A stretch of 64,000 nt of DNA from Loxodes magnus (lineage: Eukaryota; Ciliophora; Karyorelictea; Loxodida; Loxodidae): contig CAMPDV010000139.1 of assembly GCA_946699065.1 (NCBI GenBank), forward strand, positions 62,001-126,000, given 5' to 3'. A model generated the notes under the pieces. That model saw nothing but the letters and a program-made list of their open reading frames with translations. It did no database searches and was not told where the DNA came from. Position 1 is the first letter of the stretch, and each line of letters begins with the position of its first letter. The translations under genes were made by a program, and so were the position numbers. This document shows, piece by piece, positions 36,735 through 48,269 of the stretch.

Positions 36735-38753
36735 ATTTTTTTATTAATAACTATTATAATATTTATCCATTTAAATTAGTAAAATTATAAATTTTAGTAA
36801 TTCTATACTAATATACATAGCTTAAACTAGTTTAGATTTTAAAACTTTGAATATAGTTTAAGTTAAAATGTTTACTAAATATAAAAATTAAAAGTTATAA
36901 ATGTTTTTATTTTTAATAATTCTTATAATTGATAAAATTAAATTTTCTAATAGTAAGACATTTAATTCTATTTTACAAAATACTTATATTAGCATTATTT
37001 TACCCTTAAGATCTCCTCCGATAATTATAAATTATCTGTTTCTAAATAACTTTTAAATAAAGAATCTTAATAATTTTGCCTATCTTTTACTTCTTACAGC
37101 ATAATTTTATATTTCATTTTAGTTAAATTATTCCAATAGAAATAGAATTAGAAAAAAAATTGGTAGTAATCAAAATATAATCAGCGAATAAATTATTATT
37201 GCTATAAATGAAATTTACAAATTAATTTATACTTAAATAGTAGCTTTTATGGTATAATCATTATAATACTTTTTTTGTTCCTTTAGTATATTTGTATTAA
37301 CTTTACTATTATTCACTACCTTTATGTCACTTTATAATTAAAATCTTATATTCTATAGGTATTATCATTAGTATTTTCAGATTTCTCCAAAATCCTTTAT
37401 AAAGGGATTGAATTCTCCCATCAATATATAAGGATTACTAGTAATCAATCAAATTTAATAATAAAATTAATTAAAAATAGACTAACATTATTAATTTTAA
37501 TAGCTCATAGAATCATCATTTTTCTGATCTTTAAAGCACACAAATTTAAATCTAAACTACTGCTTTATAATTATAATATAAAATTAGGTAACTAAAAATT
37601 AGATATATGAAAACTTTTGTTTATTCGAGAATAAAAAGATCTAAAATACACTATAAAAAGACTAATAAATAAGAAAAAATTTTTAAATGAAAAGTTAATT
37701 AGTACAAAGCGAATTATTACTCGAATTATTACTCTGATAATTAAACCTAAATAAGTAACTAAAGAAGCATTTAAAACATATTATAAACATTATATAAATA
37801 AAACTTATTAGAAACACAAAAAATATGAAATATAAAATGAGTTAATAAATTTAGATATATAATAACAAAAGAAAAAGTTACAGTAAAACTCAATATTTAA
37901 CTGATAAACAATAATTTTTAAATATGATTTATTGAAGATTACTCATCCCTTTTACAAGCTTAATTTTACAAACTAAGTTAAATCATTAAAATAACTGTTC
38001 ACCTTCCGGCTTAATTGAAGTTTTAAATGTATAAAATCTCCTTTCCTGCATGTTCGTTCCTTGTGCTCTTTTTCCTGGACTTCTCTCTTTTTAATAGTCT
38101 GAGTTAAGAATTTTTTTTTTTTTAAGATTTTCCCATTTCCCGATGGGAAGAATTCCGTCGCTTGTCGTTTCAGTTGCTAATAGTTAATATTACTCCAAAT
38201 ATTCATTCTTATTCTTTTCTATTGGATACAAACTAAGTAAATTAAAATTTTCTTAATTTACTTTCTGATTTACTACAGCTTATTTAATATAACTTATTAT
38301 TTTTTTGATGCAAATAAAAAATCATAATTTTATTTCTTGAGATCAAATTAACACTATTTTGTATTATTATAGATAATAACTAGACTTAAATGGTTTTATT
38401 TTAAATCCAATAGGAAAAAGATATTTAATAGGTATCATTAAAGCATATTAAAAGTATATATTGTTAATATAACTAAGTAATAATTATTTATTATAATAAC
38501 TAATTGCTTATAATAGTAAAATAGAAACTAAATATTAAAGAAATAGTAAAAATAGCAAAATAAATAAATATATTATTATTATTCTATATGTTTGGTATAT
38601 TTTATAGCAGCTTATTATTAAATATCTTTTAATTAAATATACTATACTTTATTCTCATTAAAAATAGAAAGGTTTTAACCTTAATAATTTTCAAATGAAA
38701 ACTACACAGAAAAAAGATTTTAAAAGTTATAATATTAAGAATTTAAATATAAT

Positions 38754-39403
38754 TTAAATAATTTAAATATGTACCTCCAGGAAGAGGTTAGAAAATTACG
38801 AAAGGAAAATGAAAAGCTAACTGAGCAGATTTAACACGGGTTTTAGGATACTCTAGACCTTAGAATGGCCAATTAGGAAAGAGAGCTCACTGCTCTCTGA
38901 AATTATTAAAAAGATAAACTTTGTTAGACGAACTCCTAAGTAAAGAAGATTTAGGACTAAAATTAATTCCTTGAAAACATAATATAGAGCCAATAAAGCC
39001 AATAGAGTCAGGTGATTCCCTAGCATAATAGAATGGACATTGAAAATGAAAATATTTACTAAAGGATGATAGTAGCATAATAATAGAACTGGAAACCTAG
39101 AAAGCGCTGTTACTTTTGTAAAAGTAGTTATCTTCTGCAAAAAAATGTAGATAATTTCAATAATTTAAAAGATAATACTGACTTAGAGAGATACAAAGAG
39201 CTCAAAGGCTATGATGTGATCGAGAAGGGAGAATTTTCAAGCGTAGAATTACTGTAATGTAATCAGCTAAGGAGCAGGAAATGCAAGGAAGAGAAACTAA
39301 GACCATTGGTAGAGAAGGACTAAACTTTTAGACCCATTATTTGAACGGCGGATATGATTCTGCTGTTAAACAATATTAAATAAATTAAATAATTTAAATA
39401 TGT
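38754..39403 (+). mobile_element. 5'-truncated Gag cassette, unit 3 copy
   Basis: Same insertion and flanking 19-mer as 28658-29307, shifted by 10,096 bp, with the same reading frame and degenerate knuckle. Confidence 0.7.
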
Positions 39404-40619
39404 TAGTTTTTTACTTAAAACTAGTAAGTTTTTTAAAAAATATATCCTATTCATTCTTGGAATTTCGTTTTAAAAAATTAAAAAATATATGAAAAAAGCT
39501 TCTCTAAACTTTAGATATTATTCTTATAATATTTAATAGAAAATATAATTAAAAAATATATAAATTTATATTAAGAAAATTCTAACATTAAATTTAAATT
39601 TTATAATTACGTATACTAAGTAAAATCTATAAAAAGATAGTAAAAAAGAAATAAAATTGCAATTTATTTTTATTTACAAAAAATAATCTTATAAAATGAT
39701 AAATTTCTAATTTAATTATATAAGTACTCATAAAAAATAAATATTTGAGATAATATTTTATTATAAAATGATTAAAAAAGATATGTTACTTGGTTAGTTA
39801 TTATTGATAATTAAAGATGAACAAATAAAGTTTATGAAGTGAATTAAAAGTAATGATTTATATATAAAATTAGATATAATTATTATTTCTTATAGTAAAT
39901 ATATAAACTAAGTAAAATATAATAATTATTAAATAAAGAGGTAAATATATTATGAATTACTATATTATTAAATAATATAAATTAAAATAATTTAACCACT
40001 TTTAGGATATTTCTTAAATTATCAAGGCATATTAAAACTTTTTTTATCTCTTTTTGTCATTATTTCGTATCGTCAGTACAAAATATTTAGATAATTTAGT
40101 ATTATTATTCAGTATATTAGATGATGAGTATCTTACACTATGATTTATTTCTTGAAATTTATCTTATTATATTAATTAAAGAATTATTTAATAGTTTTCT
40201 CTAAGATAATTCTTTACATATTTTAAATAATTCAATCTATTTAGAAATTTTATTCTTTTTCTAGAAATTGACTAATTTAGTGAATTTTTCAAATATCTAT
40301 AAACTTTTTAGTAATTAAAGTGTAAGAAAGAATTAGATTTAATTAAGCGGACGTTCAGTTGATTTTAATATATATCTACGAAAATAGATTAAATAGGCAT
40401 ACTCAAGTGGGTAAGTTAATTAAAAGATAATCGAACCGTAAGTAATTTCAAAGGAATCTCATTTTAGTTTGTCAAGCAAGAACTTCGATAGAATTAATAA
40501 TAAAAATTTTCCTTCTGCAAGTTTGCTCTTGATTTTAAGGAAAAGGCTTCTTACATATTTAAGAAAAAAAATTATCAATACATGCTATTCTTGATGGAAT
40601 TTCATCCTGTACCATTGAT

Positions 40620-41128
40620 TCAATGGTCAAAAGAAAAAATAAATATTTAAATGTCTTTTTCCATTATTTTCAAATCTTGCACAGTTTACTTAATGATTAA
40701 CTTCTCTTTGTCAATAATCCTTTCCTTTTTTCCTAAAAATTTCTCCTAAGCCTTCGCAGCTAAACTTTCAAATTAATTCTTGATACTTCTCTAGTATTAT
40801 CTTTTTATTTTTGCTATTTTTTCAAGTCGCTTTTCGGTACTATCTAAGGATCTATATAAATTTTTTAACATATTTTCAATAGTTTTTTGACAAATTGCAA
40901 TAGTGAAACTGTTTCTTCCTATTTTCCTAATTTTTATCTGAACATCTTCTATTTGTATTCAATTAGATTTTTAACCCTGTTTTTAAAGTTTGTAATTAAA
41001 TTCTCTTTACTACTTAAACATCCAATCTGTTTATAGATTTTGCTTATCTATTTTCTTAGACTGGGTGTTAGGTTTCTACTCTGGTTTTTTCCAAATTTTA
41101 GAAGGATTAAGATCTCTTCTTAAGACAT
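40620..41128 (-). pseudogene. 169-aa gene, unit 3 copy, frameshifted
   Basis: 509 bp with the same one-base deletion as the unit 2 copy, so the deletion predates the split of units 2 and 3. Confidence 0.65.
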
Positions 41129-41530
41129 AAATTTTGAGTTATTTTTTAATTTTTTAAATTACTCCAAAATATTTCGAAGTTTATTGCTTTTTAAGATTTT
41201 ACAAATAGTTTCCAATTAATAAATTTATAATATCTAGATATATGAAAAAGAGGATTTTCTCATTATTTTAATATTAAAAACAATTAATAGAAATTTTATA
41301 AAAAAGTAAATATAACATTTTTTTCTTCATATTAATTGAATAATGTTCTATTTTAAAAAAGCATTTTAAGTTAATTCTAATAATTTTTTTAACTTTTAAT
41401 ATAGTTGCTGATTGGAATTTTATTATTACTATTTAATTTAAAAATTAATTTTTGTTCTTTTATTTGATAAAAAATGTAAAATAAATATAATATTATTTAA
41501 ATATTTAATTATTAAATTATTTATTATCTT

Positions 41531-42511
41531 ATACTATAATTAAAAATATGGAAGGTCTTAAGAAAGGCTTCTATACCACCTCCTCCAAAGTCTAAAAGGA
41601 GGAGAGGAAGAAGGAAGTTCTAAAGACTAAAACCCAAACCTAGACCCTCTAATAATAACATTCTCCCCAGAAGACCTAAAAATAACTCTAAACAACTCCT
41701 CCCAAACAGCCTCAGAAACATAGCCATGCTACTACCTCAACGGAAAATCTTCCAAAGAAGCAGAAGATAAGCGACTTTCAGACGCAAATTCGGAACTTCT
41801 CACCATATATGGACCTCGGTGAGATAAACAAGGAACAAATACTCGGAATGGCTAAAGAGGAAATGGCTAAATTAATTATAGCGTTAATTAGCCATAACTA
41901 AGACCTAGAGAAATAGGTTATGGAGCTTGCCCAAGAACAACAATGACACCTAGACGACGAGGAGATGCATGCTCCTAGAAACAAAAACTAAGCTGCCATG
42001 AATATTCGAATTGACGAATTCGACAGGCAGTTGGAATAGCTATATGAGATGAACGAGAACGTGCACATCAAGTTAGAGAAAATTGAAAACAATATTAACC
42101 TTAAAATGGAGAATATCAAGAATGATATCAAGATCTAGACAGCACACTCCGTTCCAATGGAGTTGGAAGAGGTCTAGAATAAACAAATCGAATTAACTAA
42201 AGAAAGATACTTTAAGAAAAAATGCTTTATCTGTGGAAGAATAAACCATCTCTGAAGGAAATGCAGATAAAGAAAAGAGATCCTAAAGAAAATTTGAAAC
42301 GAACTAACCTAATTCTACCCAACTAGCAGTGGGAATATTTATAGGAAGAAAAGCAATATTCGGAGCAATCCACTGCGAAGACTTGAAAGTGACTGGAGGA
42401 ACAGACCATCAAGAGTTTAAGTACCTATCAGTTGTATAGGGAGTAGGAAACTATTAAGAAAACAATCCCTTCTCTAAATAACTTAAATTTAATTTAATAA
42501 TGCAATACTAT
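41531..42511 (+). mobile_element. ORF1-only cassette inserted in unit 3
   Basis: Unit 3 is interrupted after ATACTAT (41531-41537). ATACTAT recurs at 42505-42511, followed by sequence resembling the continuation of the unit (TATTTTATAAAGT). The inserted ~967 bp is markedly richer in GC and has a single clean ORF. The 7-bp direct repeat is short, so the insertion boundaries are less certain than for the other cassettes. Confidence 0.6.
41548..42490 (+). CDS. Gag/ORF1-like protein with CCHC zinc knuckle, ~310 aa
   Basis: The cleanest member of the family: one frame from ATG 41548 with no break. N-terminus GLKKGFYTTSSK, a Gln/Pro-rich region (residues ~30-75), then a long coiled coil (EEMAKLIIALISHNQDLEKQ; DEFDRQLEQLYEMNENVHIK). 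Then PMELEEV, the knuckle CFICGRINHLWRKC (CX2CX4HX4C, about 42217-42260) with its Trp encoded by TGA at 42253-42255, and the tail YPTSSGNIYRKK shared with the 11513 protein. A second in-frame TGA at 42295-42297 precedes that conserved tail, so it must also be read through as sense. No enzyme domain. Confidence 0.8.
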
Positions 42512-44290
42512 TATATTAGTTATAGTGTATTTTATAAAGTTAGTAAGAGAACAGTCATTATATTAGAATATCATTTTAATCTAAAAATAATTATATATTT
42601 ATATGTATATTTGCTTTATTAATACTATCTATTAAATATTAAAAATGATTACCAAAAATGGAAGTTTTCAAATAAGATTAGAAAAAAAGTAAACAAATTT
42701 TAATATAAAATTTAGTTATTAACATTATAAAAAATTGATTTTTGTTTATTAATTATATGAATCTTATTAAGTTTTGAGTAAAATATGTTCTTTTATTAAA
42801 AAGTTGGCAGTTACACTAAATTAAACATACTACTTATGATAGGAAATTTTTTATAAATTATTAAATAAAAAAATGAAAAACCCGTTATTATTTCTAAAAT
42901 TCTGTTTATGATTTTTTAAATAGTAATTAGCAAAAATAGATAAAATAATTTGTAATAAGGTATAGCTAAAGCTAGTAAATAAATGTAAATAAAACAATTA
43001 TGTATAATAAAAATTGATACTTAAAAATTAATAAAACATAAATTAGTTAAAGATATATTAACTTAATATTTATTAATTTTATATTTTAAATTGATGCTAT
43101 TAGAGTCTTTTAATTACTCACATTTAATTAAAATATTTAAATTACTAGAGAAACTAATATTTTATTAGAAAAATTTAAAATAATTCTTTTAAGAGACTAA
43201 TTATTATGTTGTATAAAATTAAATAATTTAAGATTGTAAAAAGATGTATTATTTTTGAATTAATCATATGAAAGAAAATTAATAATTTATTTAAATTTAA
43301 TTTTCTTATAGTAAAGATGGGTAATTATAATATAAATTAACTTTTTAGGAATCAAAAGATAATATAATTATACAATGGAATTTAATATTTAATAATATTA
43401 ATTTTAGTAGTTTAATAATGTAATTTTTTTACTGATATAAAGTAAACTAAATGCTAGTATAGATTTAATTTCCTTAGTCTAATTTCTTTGAATTTTATCG
43501 TTTAAAATTACTTCTTTTAATTAAAGATATTTCCGTTCTTAAGAAATAAAAGCTTTATTCTTCCTTTTCCTTGTCTACCACACTCATTGCAATCTTCTCT
43601 AATCTTAATAACTTAACAATTATAAGATAAAATTAAGGTAAATGATTCAAGTCTATCTTTCTTCAAAAAAAACTTGTTAAATTCAAGATGTACATATTTT
43701 CATCTTCCCAGCCTCTAATATTTAGCATCTTAATATTCTACCAACTTTCTAAAAAATTATTTATGTACATTAACAGCACAGCATCAATTTCTTATATCTA
43801 AATTTATAACCTTATACTGAAATGATTTCCTCAAATCTTTATAATATATATATTTCACCATATAATTGAATATAATTATTCTTTACATTTAAAATATAGA
43901 TTTTGAACTAGATATTTAGAGTTTTATAATTACTTTTGGAAATTATAAGAAATGTTCTTATTTTATATTAATAATATTATTTTCTATATTATTTATTTAA
44001 CTTTACATATTATATTACTGGTATATAATATTTAAAAAATTATATTTTAGAAATTACAATCTTTCCAACAAAACTTTAAAATTCTTCATGACCAATGATC
44101 TTCTTTTTAAGAAGGAGAAGTAAAAGTTAACAAAGGCAGTGATATTTATATTCTTAAAATTAAATTAATTCTATGGAAATTTTAAAATCAGAAAGCTTTA
44201 TATTACGAAAGGAATTAGATCTAAATACATAGTTTTAGAAAATTTAATGGATAATTTTATAGAAAGAATATATCGAAAGTGAAATTTAAA
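42512..44290. other. AT-rich stretch, no gene seen
   Basis: Very AT-rich. A slightly more C-rich patch at 43550-43760 gives no consistent reading. No repeat relationship recognised beyond the first few dozen bases. Confidence 0.55.
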
Positions 44291-44299
44291 GCACTAGAA

Positions 44300-44800
44300 A
44301 CTGTAAGTTAGAATAATTCTAAATACTAAACGGCTCAATGGAAATAGGGCAAAAACCTATAAAATAATACATTACCTACCAAGAGTAACATTTGAAGATA
44401 TTGTAAGCAGCTAGGACATAAAGAACGAGCTTGTTATCAATTTAGAAAAAAGAAAAGAGAATAATAGATAAATATTTATTCATATTTATTGCATTAAAGA
44501 AGGTTTGTTTTATAGGAAAAAATACTCTGAGTAAATAAAGTAGCTCCCTATATCTAATAAGCAATTAATGAATTCAATAGAGGATTATTATTATTTTACC
44601 TATAGGAATAAATCAAGAAAAATAATCTTAAATTCATCAAGACTAATGAAAGTGAAGATTTCAGAAAACTTTAGGCTACCACTATTTTTAAGCAATAATA
44701 TAATATGCGGTAAACCAATAAAAGGTAGTACAGAAATAATAAATTGTATTATGTTATATACTTTAAAATCATTTAATATAAATTTATACCGTAGCTAATA
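44300..44800 (+). pseudogene. Degenerate Gag/ORF1-like gene
   Basis: Pieces of the family in order: MEIGQKP (44338, the PMEIE position), a knuckle reading xRYCKQLGHKERAC (CX4HX4C) in which the first Cys codon position is TGA, and a tail GLFYRKKYSEQ (44500) matching the YRKK tails at 11513 and 41548. A frame change lies between the first two pieces. A 76-codon stretch from 44568 follows in frame with the tail (LPLFLSNNIICGKPIKG) and may be the protein's C-terminus. Confidence 0.55.
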
Positions 44801-45182
44801 TGCTAAATCTTTCTTTTAAAGTCTTATAAAGATAGTATTGTTTTCTTTATTTGATAAACTTAATAAAAATCAAATCTGCTGCAAATTACTTTTTTCTTAA
44901 TTCTTTATCATAGAATGTAGCTATTTATTGATTTTATTGTAGTATATTTTCTCTTAAAAAATTGCAAAAAATGTTATTTCTGATTTAATATATAAAATAA
45001 TTTCTTTCTGATTTCTAACAAATTTTAAAATATTTTCATTATTTTAACTTAAAAGGAAATAAATTTAAAAATATGTAATAAATTATGTTTCCGCTATTTA
45101 AATCTTCATAATTTAATAAAACTTAAGCTTGCCATATATTTTTATTTGTAGGAATAATAATTTGCAAACTATTTTATTATTC

Positions 45183-46136
45183 TAATTATTCTCCACTTAA
45201 AAGAGGAAAAAAAGATGTCGTAATCTGGTTTCAGAAAAGGCTTTTTTCCTGCGAGTAAAGAGGAGCAGAAGAGTGGCTAGCAAACTGCATCAGTTCAATC
45301 TGGCAAAAGAATCTAGCACTCACTTGGAACTCCAGTCATTCAAGAGCAACCTAGATAATAACAGGAAACTTAAGTCAGATAAATCCCTGTTGAAAAAGTC
45401 CTAATAGAATAGGAGGAAGAAATAGACTATAAGTAATTGGCTTTAAGCTTAGTCAAAGAGGTTGCGAAATTGAAATAGGAAATTTAATAGCTCAGAGTGT
45501 ATGCTGAAACGGAAGCTTAAACATCTGATTAGCGAGCCGTTAACTCTGAACGAGAACTACAAGCAATGTGGAACATGACATAAGAGCAGTCCCATCTATA
45601 GACTATGACCAATGGTAAGATTGACGATATTTTAAAAGCAGTTTCTATGGCAAAAATTTTAAATTATCCTCTATTAGCTGTTAGGCCAGTTACGATGGAA
45701 ATAGAATCAGTTTAACCTTTCAGCTAAACTTTCAGAGTTAGACCAAGGAAAAACCTGTAAGGAAATGCTTTCAATGTGGTAGCATTTGACATTTATACCG
45801 TTAATGGAATAAATTTAGGTAGGTTCAACATTAATATTGGGAGAAGTAGTATTGGCTTCAGCAGAACTACCTAGCAGAGTAAAGAGCTAGAACAAGATTT
45901 TAAAAAGCAAAGTTAAACAAAATGTATTGCAACCCGAATGGTTATGTATATAAAGTTAAGGTTTAAAACCAATGAAACTACCCTCACGGCAACAAATGTC
46001 CCTAGTTGCAAAGCTGGAAGGAAAACCAGTTTGATAAACCCATCCAAAAGTAGATAGGATGTAAAAAAGTCAGTTCGAGTTCGAATTGAAAACCTTTCTA
46101 ACGTTTATTAACTTTATTTATAATTATTCTCCACTT
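45183..46136 (+). mobile_element. ORF1-only retroposon with 16-bp target-site duplication
   Basis: TAATTATTCTCCACTT occurs at 45183-45198 and 46121-46136, directly flanking a 922-bp insertion. The inserted DNA starts with an A/G-rich leader just before ATG 45215 and ends in an AT-rich tail. Units 1 and 2 show the uninterrupted sequence at the matching position (about 21955 and 32050). Confidence 0.8.
45215..46110 (+). CDS. Gag/ORF1-like protein with damaged zinc knuckle and a frame break
   Basis: From ATG 45215: GFRKGFFPASKEEQ, Gln/Ser-rich segment, coiled coil (ALSLVKEVAKLKQEIQQLRV), PVTMEIES, then the knuckle CFQCGSIWHLYRQW. In the knuckle the last Cys has become Trp (TGG) and one residue near His is TGA. 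Between MEIES and the knuckle (about 45710-45755) the frame changes. Removing a 14-base GT..AG stretch at 45709 would restore it, but a simple indel is equally likely. Probably a decaying copy. Confidence 0.6.
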
Positions 46137-48121
46137 TCATATTTGGACAATAAAATATATCCGCAAATGGTTTTGAAATACCAGGTATGCACATTTTAAT
46201 GTCTCATAATTGAAAAAATTAATTAATATATTATTATTTAAAGGCTGGCTCTTTTCAATGTTTTATATTATTTTTTTATCGAATTGAGAATATTAAATAT
46301 TTGATTTGTTATTTCCTAACTTATGGCATTTATTAATTTTTAAATTCTATTTAATTTAATTTATTTTTCAAAAATTAAATTACTCATATTTAGTTTATTC
46401 TAAGATTTTACTTAATTTTCTTAATAAAATCTATATTTTTCAGTCTTAGATAAAAGAATAAAATATTTATCATTTTTTGCATATTTTGATCATAATTATT
46501 ATCCTTTAATCTAAAAATATTACTTTTACTTTCTGAATTACGATTGATAATATAAAAATATATAAGGCAAGGATATTCCAAAATAAATAATCATGCATTA
46601 ATTTGCTTTTATCCTAGATTTAATTTGATAATAGAAATAATTATTAAATCATTTCTCTATAAATCAAATCTTGCAACCTACTAATTTTATGATTTATTAA
46701 AGGAATTTCTCTTCTTAAAGAAAATTGTTAGTTATTGGGCTAAGATTGATGGAAATATGGTAATAAATAAACATTTTTACGAATTTATAAATTTGCAAAA
46801 TAGTTATTGGCTTAAATAATTGATTATTATGATATAATAATAGCAACATAATTATCTGTATATTTTAGTATTATCTATTATAATCTGCATTTTTAACTAT
46901 ATTAAGGTCATTTTTATATAAGTTTTTTAATCTAATTGTATTATAATTAATATCTTTAGGAATATTTTCGTAATTTAAAAAAAATTTTAAATCTTCAATC
47001 GTTAAGAGTGAATTATCTGCTAAATATTTAGAAGAATATTATAGAAATCATATACTTAGTCTTTACCGTTGAATTTTTTATTATTTTTCATATAGCTTTT
47101 GTAATTAATTTAATCTATCTTAACTGTGAAAATTTATAGAAAGCTTCTGAATTTATTTCTCTTTCTTTGTTACTAATTATCCTAATTCTTAAATAAATTG
47201 CACAACCTTCTTTACCTGTATTTTAAAGCAATTCATACACTCTTATATTTATATGAAAGATAGTTCTTGCTTTTTCATGTTTTATTAATAGAAAAAATGT
47301 CTATTATATTTTCTTTAATAAATTCTTCTACCTTTAATATTATCTATAATCCTGTAAATAATCCTAATTTTGATTAGTTTATTATATATATCTCATTTTG
47401 TATTAAGATACCACAAGAAATCCGCTCTCATAAATACATAATTTTTTTTATTAGTTGCTGTTTTTGCATGAGATTTTCCCATATTTTTTGTGTTATTTAA
47501 AAAATGAGTAATACATAAATTATCCATTATTTTAAAAATAGAAATAAGATATAATTCTAACTAATTCAATTATCTAATTCATTTTAGTTTTAATTAATAC
47601 AACAAAACAATATTTTTTAATTTATTTTCTTACCTCAGAAATTTTTTCTTTTGCATAATTATTTTTGAAATGCTTTTAATTAATTTAAATATAAAATAAA
47701 TTATTAAAAAATAGCGTTTATTTATTTTAATTATATGTAAAGTAATCACTTCTAATCTATTTTTATAATATGATATCATATATATAATCTACTAAAAAGC
47801 AGTAAATAAAATCTATTTTCTTTCTTATCTATCTTTAATAATCAAATGAATATTCTATTTCTAAATTCTAACATGTTTATTCTAATTCTAGTGACCTTTT
47901 ACTTTTGGTTGATAACTGCCTTCTTCTGATTTGAATTAACATAATTTTCTACGAATTAAAAAATTCCATTTTACTTAAGTTACATTTTCTTAATTAAGTT
48001 ATTAAATGTGATAATGTAAAATATAGAATTTTAATAGCTGAAATATATGAGTGATCACTTAAATATTTTATAAATATTTAAGATTTGTAATACATATTAT
48101 ATTATTAACGTGACATTTCCA

Positions 48122-48265
48122 TCATTAGGATAATAAGATACACGTTTTGATTAAAAAATCCTTGAACTTCTTTACTTCTTGCTTTAATTCAAAAATTCGT
48201 GCCCTCTTCTCTTGATTCTGATGTATTGTCGAAGAATGGAGTTGAAATTCTTATAGAATTCTCAT
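48122..48265 (-). CDS. Small ORF, 47 aa, coiled-coil-like
   Basis: ATG 48265 to TGA 48122-48124, 48 codons, purine-rich. It contains RARIFELKQEVKKFKDFL, which resembles the LRQEVKKLWMENL helix of the Gag-like proteins. It may be a remnant of that family or a small independent gene. The flanks 47.9-48.1 and 48.3-50.17 kb are AT-rich without supported features. Confidence 0.35.
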
Positions 48266-48269
48266 TCTT

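Larger units (their letters stand above)
27027..37122. repeat. Tandem unit 2 (10,096 bp)
   Basis: Second head-to-tail copy. From about 21.2 kb to 29.43 kb, every stretch I compared is the same as the sequence 10,096 bp further on (31.3-39.53 kb). The 29.43-31.2 kb segment instead resembles 39.53-41.4 kb with a few differences. Confidence 0.9.
37123..41537. repeat. Tandem unit 3, truncated by an insertion at 41538
   Basis: Third copy. It shows no difference from unit 2 until about 39.53 kb, then has a few percent differences and small indels. The match stops at ATACTAT (41531-41537), where a Gag cassette begins. It contains the ACG-started 61-aa ORF (37983-38168). Confidence 0.85.
44990..47880. 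repeat. Diverged fourth copy of the tandem unit (partial)
   Basis: Piecewise similar to 21745-24720 of unit 1. 44990-45183 resembles 21745-21955, 46121-46580 resembles 21960-22430, and 46640-47880 resembles 23320-24720. It lacks the 22462 retroposon but carries a different cassette (45199-46120). It therefore gives an independent empty site for one insertion, and is the filled site for another. Apart from the cassette it holds no gene I can support. Confidence 0.7.

Noticed and set aside
45709-45722. 14-base GT..AG intron in the 45215 gene
   Set aside because: It restores the frame, but shortens the linker well below that of the 41548 relative. A simple indel explains it equally well.
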